DNA from: an uncultured Collinsella sp.
GTDB taxonomy: Bacteria; Actinomycetota; Coriobacteriia; Coriobacteriales; Coriobacteriaceae
Length of the DNA: 64,000 nucleotides
NCBI GenBank assembly: GCA_959020715.1
Contig: CAUESV010000006.1
Coordinates: 1-64,000, forward strand
Direction of reading: 5' to 3'
The translations under genes and the position numbers were made by a program. The notes under the pieces were generated by a model. The model was not told the origin of the DNA and did not search any database. It saw nothing but the letters and a program-made list of their open reading frames with translations. This document shows positions 52,750 to 60,847 of this stretch, piece after piece; the stretch's first letter is position 1, and each line of letters starts with the position of its first letter.

Positions 52750-54192
52750 ATGAAATACCAGAAGCTTTGCGATGAAATCATCACAAAGGTCGGTGGTCGA
52801 GACAATGTGTTAGACGTGAGCCACTGCATTACGCGTCTCCGCTTCCACCTCAAGGATGAATCGCTCGCCCAGACCAATGAACTTAAGGCGACGAAGGGCG
52901 TCGTTGACGTCATCCAGGCCGGCGGACAGTATCAGGTCGTGATCGGCGCCACTGTCGAGGCTGTCTACAACGACCTTGTTCAGATTGGCGGGTTCGACAC
53001 CAAGCCCGCGCTCGATATCGATGAGGGCGACAATGTCAAGAAGGGCGATCCGTTCTCGCGCCTGCTCGCCATCATTTCCGAGATTCTGCAGCCGGTTCTT
53101 GGCGTGCTTATGGCCGGTGGCTTTATCAAGTCGATGCTCGCGCTCTGCACGGTTGCCGGTTGGCTTGCCAAGGACAGCAATACGTATGTGACGCTCTCGG
53201 CAATCGGAGATTCGGTCTTCTATTACTTTCCGCTAATCATTGGCTGGACGTCGGCCAAGAAGTTCGGACTTAAGCCCGTTATGGGAATGGCGCTCGGTGG
53301 TATCCTCGTCTACCCGACGCTCGTTGGCCTTATGGGCGGAGATCCGCTCTACACGCTCGGCGCCGGCACGGTCTTCGAGTCCAATGTCTACGGTGATATT
53401 TTTGGCATCCCGCTGATCATGCAGAATTACTCATCGACGATTCTGCCTGCGATCTTTATCGTCTGGATTGCCTCCAAGGTACACAAGGCCCTTTCTAACG
53501 CGCTGCCCGCGCTTGTGAGCTCGTTCTTCTCCAACATCCTGACGCTCCTCATTTGCGGCATCCTTGGCCTGCTTGTGGTCGGTCCGGTCATGACGGTCCT
53601 CTCCAACATCGTTGCCCAGATCATTCTGATGCTCATCAACTTCCAACCCGCCATCGCCGGCTTCGTCATCGGCACGTTCTGGAGCCTGCTCGTCATGTTC
53701 GGCCTGCACTGGGGTATCATCCCGCTGTGGTTCCTCGATGTCGCAACCTACGGCTATGACCTCATTAACCCGCTCGTGTATGCAGGCGGTTGTGCCATCG
53801 CCGGCGCTGTGCTTGGCATGATCATCCGAACCAAGGACTCCGAGGAAAATGCTGCCGTCAACATTCCCGCCCTTGTCTCTTCGATTTTCGGTGTCAACGA
53901 GCCTGCGCTTTACGCCATCTTGCTGCCGCGTAAACGCCTTATGTGGGCAACCTTTATTTCCGCTGGTGTAGGCGGCGCCATTGCCGGCCTCATGGGTGCC
54001 AAACTCTATGCCTTCGGCGCCTCCGGCCCGCTCGGTTTCCCGAGCTTTATTAACCCTGCCGGCATCGACACGGGCTTTATCGGCCTTGTCATCTCCGGTG
54101 TGGTCGCTTTCGTTCTGGCTCTTGTCGCCGCTATGGTGATCGGTACCAGGAAGGACAAGGGCGGTAAGGCACTCAACATCTCGGTGGACTAG
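52750..54192 (+). CDS. PTS EIIBC permease, glucose/beta-glucoside superfamily
   Basis: In this 480 aa protein the N-terminal EIIB domain has the phospho-Cys26 in DVSHCITRLRFHL, followed by a linker and a ten-helix EIIC domain (ISEILQPVLGVLMAGGFIK, VNEPALYAI). No EIIA domain follows, so it must borrow EIIA-Glc-type phosphate from elsewhere. The sugar is not obvious. GGAG stands 6 nt before the ATG, and an upstream in-frame ATG overlaps another GGAGG. A 192-nt gap separates it from the ceramidase-like gene. Confidence 0.88.
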   Translation: MKYQKLCDEIITKVGGRDNVLDVSHCITRLRFHLKDESLAQTNELKATKGVVDVIQAGGQYQVVIGATVEAVYNDLVQIGGFDTKPALDIDEGDNVKKGDPFSRLLAIISEILQPVLGVLMAGGFIKSMLALCTVAGWLAKDSNTYVTLSAIGDSVFYYFPLIIGWTSAKKFGLKPVMGMALGGILVYPTLVGLMGGDPLYTLGAGTVFESNVYGDIFGIPLIMQNYSSTILPAIFIVWIASKVHKALSNALPALVSSFFSNILTLLICGILGLLVVGPVMTVLSNIVAQIILMLINFQPAIAGFVIGTFWSLLVMFGLHWGIIPLWFLDVATYGYDLINPLVYAGGCAIAGAVLGMIIRTKDSEENAAVNIPALVSSIFGVNEPALYAILLPRKRLMWATFISAGVGGAIAGLMGAKLYAFGASGPLGFPSFINPAGIDTGFIGLVISGVVAFVLALVAAMVIGTRKDKGGKALNISVD

Positions 54193-54212
54193 TCTTTTTG
54201 CGCACTTTGATT

Positions 54213-54253
54213 AAATATGCCTCGGACAGCGACGTGCCGCCCGAGGCATATTT
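54213..54253. terminator. terminator after the PTS gene
   Basis: AAATATGCCTCGG and CCGAGGCATATTT are perfect 13-bp arms with a 15-nt loop, between convergent genes. Confidence 0.85.
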
Positions 54254-54314
54254 GTGTTTCGTGCCGCTGCCAGCGTGTTTGCGGACATAAGTTTGCCGTT
54301 GTGGGGCAGCGGGA

Positions 54315-55238
54315 TTATGACGGTCGTGCCAGGATGGAAGACGCACGGTCGCCCTGCAGGAGCTGACGGTAGGGGAGGAAGCCAATGAACGAGACGACCG
54401 CCTGCGAGTGCGCGGCGTTTCGCTTGAGGTAGAGCCTGACCTCGGAGGTCGTCGCGGGCTCAAGCGGCACCAGGGCTACCTTTCCGCTGGCGAGCGATTC
54501 CGCCGGCTTGCGCATGAGGAATGAGACGCCGGCGCCGCGCGCGACAAGGGAGATGATGTTCTCGGCTCGTTTGCCGGTGAACGTAACGCGTGGGCCAAAT
54601 TCAGCTTCGCGACAAAGGGAAAGGACGAGCTCGCTTACGAACGAGCCTTGGGGAAGCATGAGGAAATTCTCGTCGATAAGGTCGTCTATCTCGACGGCGT
54701 CACGTTCGGCGAGCGGATGGTCGAGCGGAAGGACGGCCACGAGCCGGTCGGTCGTAAAGGGAATCTTTTTGAACTCCGGCTCGATGGCGCCGCCGTCACG
54801 GATGAAGGCCAGGTCAATGTCCTCGTGCAGGAGCATGCGCTTGAGTGTGTCGCCCTCGCCCTCGATGAGCTCGACAGAATATGAGGGGTTCGCCTGCTGA
54901 AAATCGATGACGGCGTCCGTGATCCCATAAGGGGCCATAATGGGGATAGAACCGACGGTGAGGTGCTCGAGCGGCTCACCTGCGCCTATTTGAATGGCTG
55001 CAAGATAGCGGTGCTGAAGCGTCGCAATTTTTTGCGCATAGGGGAGGAGCGCTTCACCTTGCGCGGTGAGTGTTACGTGGCGCTGGCTTCGATCGATGAG
55101 CTTGCAGCCGAGTTCGTGCTCCATTGCCATGATGTGCTTGGAGAGGGTTGATTGCGACATGAAGAGCAGTTCCGCCGCATCAAGAAACGTGCGTGACTGC
55201 GCTAAGATGGCGAATTCGCCAAAGCGGCTGATATCCAT
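54315..55238 (-). CDS. LysR family transcriptional regulator
   Basis: The 307 aa regulator has an N-terminal helix-turn-helix (RTFLDAAELLFMSQSTLSKHIMAMEHELG) and a complete substrate-binding domain. It converges on the PTS gene at the end of the 49-54 kb cluster and is the best candidate to read the T-N11-A palindrome at 49014. Ribosome site CCTCC is visible upstream on the minus strand. Confidence 0.85.
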   Translation of the reverse strand: MDISRFGEFAILAQSRTFLDAAELLFMSQSTLSKHIMAMEHELGCKLIDRSQRHVTLTAQGEALLPYAQKIATLQHRYLAAIQIGAGEPLEHLTVGSIPIMAPYGITDAVIDFQQANPSYSVELIEGEGDTLKRMLLHEDIDLAFIRDGGAIEPEFKKIPFTTDRLVAVLPLDHPLAERDAVEIDDLIDENFLMLPQGSFVSELVLSLCREAEFGPRVTFTGKRAENIISLVARGAGVSFLMRKPAESLASGKVALVPLEPATTSEVRLYLKRNAAHSQAVVSFIGFLPYRQLLQGDRASSILARPS

Positions 55239-55274
55239 AGGGAGGCCTCCGGTACCCTCATTTTGGCAGGTGGC

Positions 55275-55685
55275 CTAAACCACGACGCCATTGCAGTGGT
55301 CGATTTCGTGCTGGATGATTTCGGCGGTGTAGCCCGAGAAGTTTTTGATGCGGTGGACGAAGTTCTCGTCCAAATACTCAACCTTAATGCGGCGATAGCG
55401 GGTACAGGGACGCTCGCCGATCAGCGAGAGACATCCTTCGCTCGTCTGATAGGCATTGACCTGCTCAAGAATTTGAGGGTTGTACATCAGGAGTGTCCTG
55501 TTGCCGTCCTTTACGCAGATGATGCGTTTGCGCACGCCGATCATGTTGGCGGCGAGGCCCACGCACTCGCGCTCATGCTCGTGGAGTGTATCTAGGAGGT
55601 CCTGCCCGGTCGCGGCATCGTCGGGTCCCGCGTCTTCGGAAGGCAGACGCAAAAAGAACTCGGATTTCATGATGGGCTTAATCAT
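55275..55685 (-). CDS. def: peptide deformylase (short type)
   Basis: The 136 aa enzyme removes formyl from nascent N-termini. Motif 1 is VGLAANMIG (Met for the usual Gln, as in many short clostridial types), motif 2 EGCLS with the metal Cys, motif 3 QHEIDH with both His ligands and the catalytic Glu. The protein ends just after motif 3. GGAG stands before ATG 55685. It is divergent from the efflux gene. The paralog at 41199 lacks the Glu. Confidence 0.88.
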   Translation of the reverse strand: MIKPIMKSEFFLRLPSEDAGPDDAATGQDLLDTLHEHERECVGLAANMIGVRKRIICVKDGNRTLLMYNPQILEQVNAYQTSEGCLSLIGERPCTRYRRIKVEYLDENFVHRIKNFSGYTAEIIQHEIDHCNGVVV

Positions 55686-55890
55686 GGCGGGCTCCTCATG
55701 TCTTATGCTTTCGTGGACTTTTAATAATAGCGCGGAAGGAAAGCTGTGCGTCCGCGTTACAATCTTTCGACGTTGGACCATGTTGCCAGATTCGTCGTGT
55801 ACGGCGTCTGGCGTAAGTCTAGGGCTCATTTTTCGCCCTGGACTGTTCCTCTGGGGCGATGCGACTGTCGTTCCAAGAGGAAGGAAATGC

Positions 55891-57306
55891 ATGGGGAGCA
55901 AATCTCAGCAACAAGTTCAAGTAGCGCCATCGGCCACTGCGGCGATTCTCGTCGTAATGTATATTGCAGCCTTTGTTGCCGCGTTTAACGAGAACATCAT
56001 TAACGTGGCGTTGCACGACATTATGGCAGCCTTTTCGGTGAGTGCCACCACGGCGCAGTGGCTCGTTTCGGGCTACATGATCGTGACGTCGATCTTTACG
56101 GCCATCATGGCCTTCCTGTCCGGCCGTTTCTCGACGCGCAAGCTGCTGTTTTTCGCATGCGGATGCATGGTCGCCGGCGAAGTCCTGTGCCTGTTCGCTC
56201 CGTCATTTAGCGTTTTGCTGCCAAGCCGTATTTTGCAGGCTGCGGGATCGGGCATCTTGTTCCCGCTCATGATGAACGTGGTGCTGTCTTGCGCTCCGCG
56301 CGAGAAGCTCGGTCTCTATCTGAGCCTGGGCGGAGCCTGCATTACGCTGGGGCCGGCGTTTGGACCCGTGATCAGCGGTCTTATGTGCACGTTGTTTGGC
56401 TGGAGGGCGGTGTTCGTAGTGCCGCTGGTGGGCGGCATTGTGGTCGCTGCGGCGGGCGTAAAGCTTGTTCAGAATGTCGGAGAGCGTTCGAACGCCACGC
56501 TTGATATTCTGTCGGTTGTTTTGCTCGCCGCCGGTATTACGGCATTTGTGTATTCCGTAGGCGAGTTCTCGACCAATCTGATTGCCGGTATCGTGACGCT
56601 TTTCGCCGCCATTGTGCTGCTCGGCCTGTTTGCGGCCCGCCAGCTCAAGCTCGAGCATCCGGTGCTTAACGTGCGTCCCATGGCGAGCGTTCGTTTTTGG
56701 CCTGCGTGTCTGCTTGTGGTGGTGTCGATGATGACGACGTTCTCGATGAGCGTTTTGTTGCCGCTCTATTTTGAGGGCGCATACGGCATGACCGCACTTG
56801 TTGCGGGCTTGCTCATTTTGCCGGCGATTGCCTGCAACGCCGTGACCTCGATTGTGGGCGGACGCGTGATGGACGCCCGTGGCGCATGGCCGCTGCTGCC
56901 GATCGGCTTTGCCCTGATTGCCGTGGGGCAGACTGCCATCTCGATGACGGCGGCAAGCATGAACATCGGCGTCGTCGTGGCGCTGACCGTTGTGGTGTAT
57001 GCCGGAGTCGGTTTGGTGCTGAGCCCCTCGCAAACGGCCGGCTTGGAGACGCTGCCTGCCGCTGAACATCCTCATGGAACGGCATTGCTTAACACGTGGA
57101 ATATGATTGCCGCATCGTTTGGCCCGTCGCTGTTTATCGGCCTGCTCTCGAGTTCTGCGTCGACTGCCGGCGCGGCTGGCGCTGCGACCGACGTTGCCGA
57201 GGCGATTGGATTTGCAACTGCCGTGCGTGTGGCGGCTGTGATTGCCGTGGTCGGGTTCGCGGTGTCGCTGGTGTACGCTCGTCGCGAGTCGCACATGTCG
57301 CATTAA
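55891..57306 (+). CDS. MFS drug efflux transporter, DHA2 type
   Basis: The 471 aa membrane protein has about 14 helices. The N-terminal AAFNENIINVALHDI segment and GLYLSLGGACITLGPAFGPVISG (motif C) are typical of EmrB/QacA-like exporters. It uses the proton gradient; drug range unknown. GAGGAAGGA stands before ATG 55891; the longer upstream frame overlaps the divergent deformylase and is not used. Confidence 0.85.
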   Translation: MGSKSQQQVQVAPSATAAILVVMYIAAFVAAFNENIINVALHDIMAAFSVSATTAQWLVSGYMIVTSIFTAIMAFLSGRFSTRKLLFFACGCMVAGEVLCLFAPSFSVLLPSRILQAAGSGILFPLMMNVVLSCAPREKLGLYLSLGGACITLGPAFGPVISGLMCTLFGWRAVFVVPLVGGIVVAAAGVKLVQNVGERSNATLDILSVVLLAAGITAFVYSVGEFSTNLIAGIVTLFAAIVLLGLFAARQLKLEHPVLNVRPMASVRFWPACLLVVVSMMTTFSMSVLLPLYFEGAYGMTALVAGLLILPAIACNAVTSIVGGRVMDARGAWPLLPIGFALIAVGQTAISMTAASMNIGVVVALTVVVYAGVGLVLSPSQTAGLETLPAAEHPHGTALLNTWNMIAASFGPSLFIGLLSSSASTAGAAGAATDVAEAIGFATAVRVAAVIAVVGFAVSLVYARRESHMSH

Positions 57307-57458
57307 TGTGTGCACATAGATTCTGCAGCTAGATTGGATGGCGACACCATAAACTAATGGACGTTTTGCCGAGAGGCATGAATGTTTAAAGCGCAAAGAG
57401 TGCGCGACGGGCCCCGCGAATGGGGCGATGATGCCCGAGAGGGCCAAGAAGGAGTCTC

Positions 57459-58370
57459 ATGTCCGAGAACGAAGAGATCATGAACGAGACCGAGAACGAG
57501 ACCATGGCTGCCGAGGTTGAGGCAGTCGAGACCGTGGAGACCGAAGCTGCCGAGGTTGAGGCTGCTGACGAGGTTTCCGTCGAGGAGGAGGCCGAGGTTG
57601 TCGAGGCCGCCGTTGATTACGATGATGAAGAGCTGATGGACAAGATGCAGAAGGCCGCCCGTCTGCTGCGTAGCCGTCGCTTTGCTATTTCCAAGGAGGA
57701 GGAGGCCAAGGCCGAGCGCATGGCGAACATCGAGCGCGCCATCAAGCTTCTTGACCTCAAGCCCAAGATGGAGCAGAAGGAAATGTCCGACCTGCTCGGC
57801 ATGCGCCTCCGCGAGCTCGATGGTCTGATGGCCGAGGCCGAGGCTGCCGATCTGGTCGGCCGCATCGACGACGCCGAGGGCGATATGCGCAAGATCGTCG
57901 TCTTCGCTGCCGAGGATGCCGCTGAGGGCCTGGTCGAGCTTGCCAACAAGAAGGAGAAGCTCCTGCCCGAGCTTTCTTACGAGGAGGCCACCGAGCTGAT
58001 GGCCGCTCTCGATAAGGTTATTGCTCCGCTCGTCGCCATGGGCCTGGACGAGGACCGCGGTCCTCGCGGCGGCCGTGACGATCGCGGCGGCCGTGGCGGC
58101 GACCGTGGCGGTCGCGGCGGCTTTGGCGATCGTGGCGGCCGTGGTGGCGACCGTGGCGGTCGCGGTGGCGATCGCGGCGGCCGTGGCGGCTTTGGTGACC
58201 GCGGCGGCGACCGTGGCGGTCGCGGCGGCTTTGGCGGCAACCGTGGTGGCTATGGCGACCGCGGTGGCAACCGTGGCGGTTTCGGCGGCAACCGTGGTAA
58301 CGACCGCGGCGGTCGCGGTGGCGATCGTGGCGGCCGCAACGGCGGCGGCTTCCGCGGCAACCGTTTCTAA
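57459..58370 (+). CDS. acidic-helical protein with long RGG-rich tail
   Basis: This 303 aa protein has an acidic N-terminus (Glu/Val/Ala repeats, about residues 1-55). A helical middle follows (about 60-190, LLRSRRFAISKEEEAKAERM and a winged-helix-like MEQKEMSDLLGMRLRELDGL). The C-terminal tail of about 105 residues has some twenty RGG units with Asp, Phe or Asn between them (DRGGRGG, GFGDRGG). RGG tails bind RNA and can drive condensate formation. AAGGAG stands 5 nt before the ATG. It lacks any named domain; function unknown. Confidence 0.8.
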   Translation: MSENEEIMNETENETMAAEVEAVETVETEAAEVEAADEVSVEEEAEVVEAAVDYDDEELMDKMQKAARLLRSRRFAISKEEEAKAERMANIERAIKLLDLKPKMEQKEMSDLLGMRLRELDGLMAEAEAADLVGRIDDAEGDMRKIVVFAAEDAAEGLVELANKKEKLLPELSYEEATELMAALDKVIAPLVAMGLDEDRGPRGGRDDRGGRGGDRGGRGGFGDRGGRGGDRGGRGGDRGGRGGFGDRGGDRGGRGGFGGNRGGYGDRGGNRGGFGGNRGNDRGGRGGDRGGRNGGGFRGNRF

Positions 58371-58374
58371 TTGG

Positions 58375-58402
58375 GTTACGCGGTTTTACCAAACCGCGTA
58401 AC
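58375..58402 (+). terminator. hairpin after the RGG gene
   Basis: GTTACGCGGTTT pairs perfectly with AAACCGCGTAAC around TACC, 4 nt after the stop. No T-run. Confidence 0.65.
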
Positions 58403-58415
58403 TAGTTGACGCTGC

Positions 58416-58514
58416 AAACCCGCCAGAGCGGCAATCTGCCTTTCAACTTCGGCGGCATGACCAAAAGGTCAATGCCGCCTCGTTTCAAGGCACCTTGCTC
58501 GCTCTGGCGGGTTT
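58416..58514. repeat. long imperfect hairpin
   Basis: The outer arms AAACCCGCCAGAGCG and CGCTCTGGCGGGTTT are perfect. Middle segments TGCCTTTCAAC and TTTCAAGGCACC pair imperfectly. The inner GGCGGCATGACC/GGTCAATGCCGCC pairs with one bulge around AAAA. The 3' T-run makes it terminator-like. Confidence 0.75.
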
Positions 58515-58552
58515 TCGCTCATATGACCCAATCCGCTGTCAAGAGCCACAAT

Positions 58553-58588
58553 GGCCCCGCCGACCGCTTGCAATCGGTCGGCGGGGCC
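58553..58588. repeat. GC-rich perfect hairpin
   Basis: GGCCCCGCCGACCG and CGGTCGGCGGGGCC are perfect arms with an 8-nt loop. The rest of 58589-58785 shows no gene and no further clear structure. Confidence 0.7.
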
Positions 58589-58785
58589 TGCCGTTAACCC
58601 GTCCCGGTCCGCCCCGGCATGTCATCGACGCCTTCGGCTCAGTCTCATATCCGCGGATACCGTTCTGTCGGCCCGCACTCCATTCCTTCGGCGGGGTTCC
58701 CCAAGTCTGTCGAGGCGCATGCGGAGGGCTCCGCGCGCACAGCGAAATAGGGGGTATCCCCGAAGGCCGCCCGGCTCGCCGGGAC

Positions 58786-60029
58786 GGGGGCTATGTCTAT
58801 TCCGCGCCCTCCCGGCACATCATGCCGAGGGCCCAGAGCCACCTCACGAGCTCGGCCGCGGTGGCCGCGTTAGCCTTCGCCGCGGGCATGCCGCGGGCGA
58901 GCATCTCCTCGCGCCGCCGCAGGAGCCGCTCGGACCCCTTCCTCCCGTGCATCCTTATCTCGAGGGGCACGCCCGTATCCCTTGGCATGAGCTTCGGCTG
59001 GTGCCGTGCCGCGGCGTAGCACCATGAACCCTCAACGGCCAGCTTCCTCACGAGCGCGTTGCCCGCACCGCTGATGCCTCCGAGCCGCACGGAGTCGCCA
59101 CTCGACCTCTGACTCGGCGCGAGGCCGAAATAGGCCGTGACCTGCCTTCCGGAACGGAACCTCGTGAAGTCGCCGACCTCGGCCGAGAAGGCTGCGGCCA
59201 GCGCGAAGGCGCAGCCCTTGATCGACTGGAGGGCGGCCACCTCCGCGGCGATCGGGCTGGCATCCACGGCTGCCCTGTACTCGGAGAGCAGGTCCGCCCG
59301 GGCCTCCGCCGCGGCCTCGACCTCGTTCCTCAGGGCGGCGAGCGTCCGAACCCCGCCATCGTCCTCAGGCCTGACCTTGTCGAGCCACCTCAGGAAGTCG
59401 TAGGTCCAGTACTTCCTCGGGTTGCCGGCGGGCGTGGTGCCGCCGTAGACGAACCCTCGCTTTGCGAGGAAGGCGAGCAGCCGCTGCTTGGCGGTCGCCA
59501 GGCGCGCGGTCGCCCCGTCGTAGGCGCCGGCGAGGTCCCTGATGCCTTCGACCTCGGGGGAGGGGACCCATACGGGGGAGATGTCGTGGGCGAGTATCGC
59601 CTTGGCCATCCTGGCGGCGTCGTTCCTGTCGTTCTTGGAGGCCGAGTCGGCGGCCGACCTGGGGATCTTCGAGACCGCGGCGACGGCGCACTCGACGCCG
59701 AGCCCGGCGAGCTCCCTTTGCGGGGCGAAGCCGAGGTAGCCGCTCTCGTAGGCCGCGAGCGACGGCCCGGGGAACCCATCCATCCACCCGGCGATCTCGC
59801 CCCAGGGGTTGCCGGGGAACCTCCTCGTCACGGCCTCGCCGGTGTCCGCGTCGAGGGCGCAGACGGTGGTCGACCTCAGGTGGACGTCCATCCCGAACGC
59901 GGTAGAATACTTTGGCATGGGAGCCTCCCAACCTCGTTGCGGCGCGGCTGCGCCTATGGCACTTCAACATCATTGTCGCAGCCCCGACCCGCGGTCACGA
60001 GCGGGGGCTCCTGTCTATTTAGTGCCCTC
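58786..60029 (-). mobile_element. IS110-family insertion sequence (ends approximate)
   Basis: The transposase is bracketed by an imperfect 26-27 nt direct repeat: GGGGGCT, TGTCTATT and GCCCTC occur in order at 58786-58811 and again at 60003-60029. IS110 elements lack long terminal inverted repeats and leave little or no target duplication, so the exact ends cannot be fixed here. The upstream flank may encode the bridge RNA. Confidence 0.7.
58797..59918 (-). CDS. IS110 family DEDD transposase
   Basis: This 373 aa recombinase has the RuvC-like DEDD set in place: Asp11 (FGMDVH), Glu58 (AAYESGY), Asp97 and Asp100 (SKNDRNDAA). The C-terminal Transposase_20 part has SIKGCAFALAAAF and ISGAGNALVRKLAVEGSW. 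The gene appears intact. Its stop codon falls inside the left copy of the flanking direct repeat. GGGAGG stands before the ATG. IS110 enzymes are guided by an element-encoded bridge RNA. Confidence 0.92.
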   Translation of the reverse strand: MPKYSTAFGMDVHLRSTTVCALDADTGEAVTRRFPGNPWGEIAGWMDGFPGPSLAAYESGYLGFAPQRELAGLGVECAVAAVSKIPRSAADSASKNDRNDAARMAKAILAHDISPVWVPSPEVEGIRDLAGAYDGATARLATAKQRLLAFLAKRGFVYGGTTPAGNPRKYWTYDFLRWLDKVRPEDDGGVRTLAALRNEVEAAAEARADLLSEYRAAVDASPIAAEVAALQSIKGCAFALAAAFSAEVGDFTRFRSGRQVTAYFGLAPSQRSSGDSVRLGGISGAGNALVRKLAVEGSWCYAAARHQPKLMPRDTGVPLEIRMHGRKGSERLLRRREEMLARGMPAAKANAATAAELVRWLWALGMMCREGAE

Positions 60030-60030
60030 G
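59919..60030 (-). ncRNA. possible bridge RNA region of the IS110 element
   Basis: On the minus strand GGCACT and AGTGCC can close a stem around an inner AGCCCC/GGGGCT hairpin, followed by GGCGC-AGCC-GCGCC. IS110-group elements carry the bridge RNA on this side of the transposase. Guide loops were not matched to a target. Confidence 0.35.
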
Positions 60031-60095
60031 GATTGGGTCATAGTGTCTGTCGGTACCAAGACATCGGCGTTGCCTTAATCCAGGTCTGTCAAAAA

Positions 60096-60126
60096 GTAGT
60101 CATTGGGGACGTTCTTAAACGACTAC
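60096..60126. repeat. GGGGACGTTC repeat with GTAGTC/GACTAC arms
   Basis: GTAGTC (60096) and GACTAC (60121) flank ATTGGGGACGTTCTTAAAC. The core matches the repeats at 7629 and 22822. Confidence 0.55.
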
Positions 60127-60131
60127 ATAGC

Positions 60132-60199
60132 ATGAGAGTGGACAATCTCCCGGTTTGAGCCTGCACTCAAGCTCAAAGTGGGAGATTATCCACTCTCAT
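60132..60199. repeat. 68-nt palindrome
   Basis: ATGAGAGTGGACAATCTCCC and GGGAGATTATCCACTCTCAT pair with one mismatch, enclosing TTTGAGC/GCTCAAA. It lies between the IS110 element and the pdxT stop codon and may end pdxST transcription. Confidence 0.85.
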
Positions 60200-60239
60200 T
60201 TGTTCTGTGTCCGAAAATTCACGCTCGTTTCTACTCTGC

Positions 60240-60827
60240 CTACATTTGGAGGAAGAGCTCGTGGAGGCAGGCGTCGTCGTCGAGCTCGGGGTGGAAGGTT
60301 ACGCCGAGCTGGTTGCCCTGGCGGGCGGCGACGATGCGGCCATCGACCTCTGCCAGGGCCTTGGCGTCGCCGTGGACCTCGACGATGCGGGGCGCACGGA
60401 TAAACGTCAGCGGCACCTCACCGTCGATGCCGGCTACCTGTCCCTTGGTTCGAAAGCTGCCGAGCTGCCTGCCGTAGGCATTGCGCTCGACAAGTACATC
60501 CATGGTTGCCAAACGCGGCGTGCCCTTATCGTCATGGGCGGCAAGATCGCGCGCCAACAGAATCAGACCGGCACAGGTGCCCAGGACGGGCATGCCTTCA
60601 GCGATGCGGGCACGAAGCTCCTCGAGCATGCCCAACTCATCAAGCAGCTTGCCCTGAACGGTGGATTCGCCGCCAGGGAGGACCAGGCGATCAAAGTTCT
60701 GCCGCAAATCGGCCGCCTGCCTCAGCTCAATACAGCGTGCGCCAAGCTCGGATAGTCTTGCCTCGTGCTCGGCAAAAGCACCTTGGACCGCCAGCACGGC
60801 GACCGTTTGGTCCGCATAATCGCTCAT
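60240..60827 (-). CDS. pdxT: glutaminase subunit of PLP synthase
   Basis: PdxT releases ammonia from glutamine for PdxS. The 195 aa class I amidotransferase has PGGEST at residues 51-56, the nucleophile Cys85 in LGTCAGLILL and the His/Glu pair in FHPEL near residue 179. GAAAGGA precedes the ATG. It follows pdxS by 20 nt in one operon. Confidence 0.93.
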   Translation of the reverse strand: MSDYADQTVAVLAVQGAFAEHEARLSELGARCIELRQAADLRQNFDRLVLPGGESTVQGKLLDELGMLEELRARIAEGMPVLGTCAGLILLARDLAAHDDKGTPRLATMDVLVERNAYGRQLGSFRTKGQVAGIDGEVPLTFIRAPRIVEVHGDAKALAEVDGRIVAARQGNQLGVTFHPELDDDACLHELFLQM

Positions 60828-60847
60828 GTGCGATCCTTTCTGCCGGA

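Noticed and set aside
57977..58401. Antisense and other-frame ORFs in the RGG region
   Set aside because: They are produced by the GGC/CGT repeat in the true frame and have simple repetitive composition.
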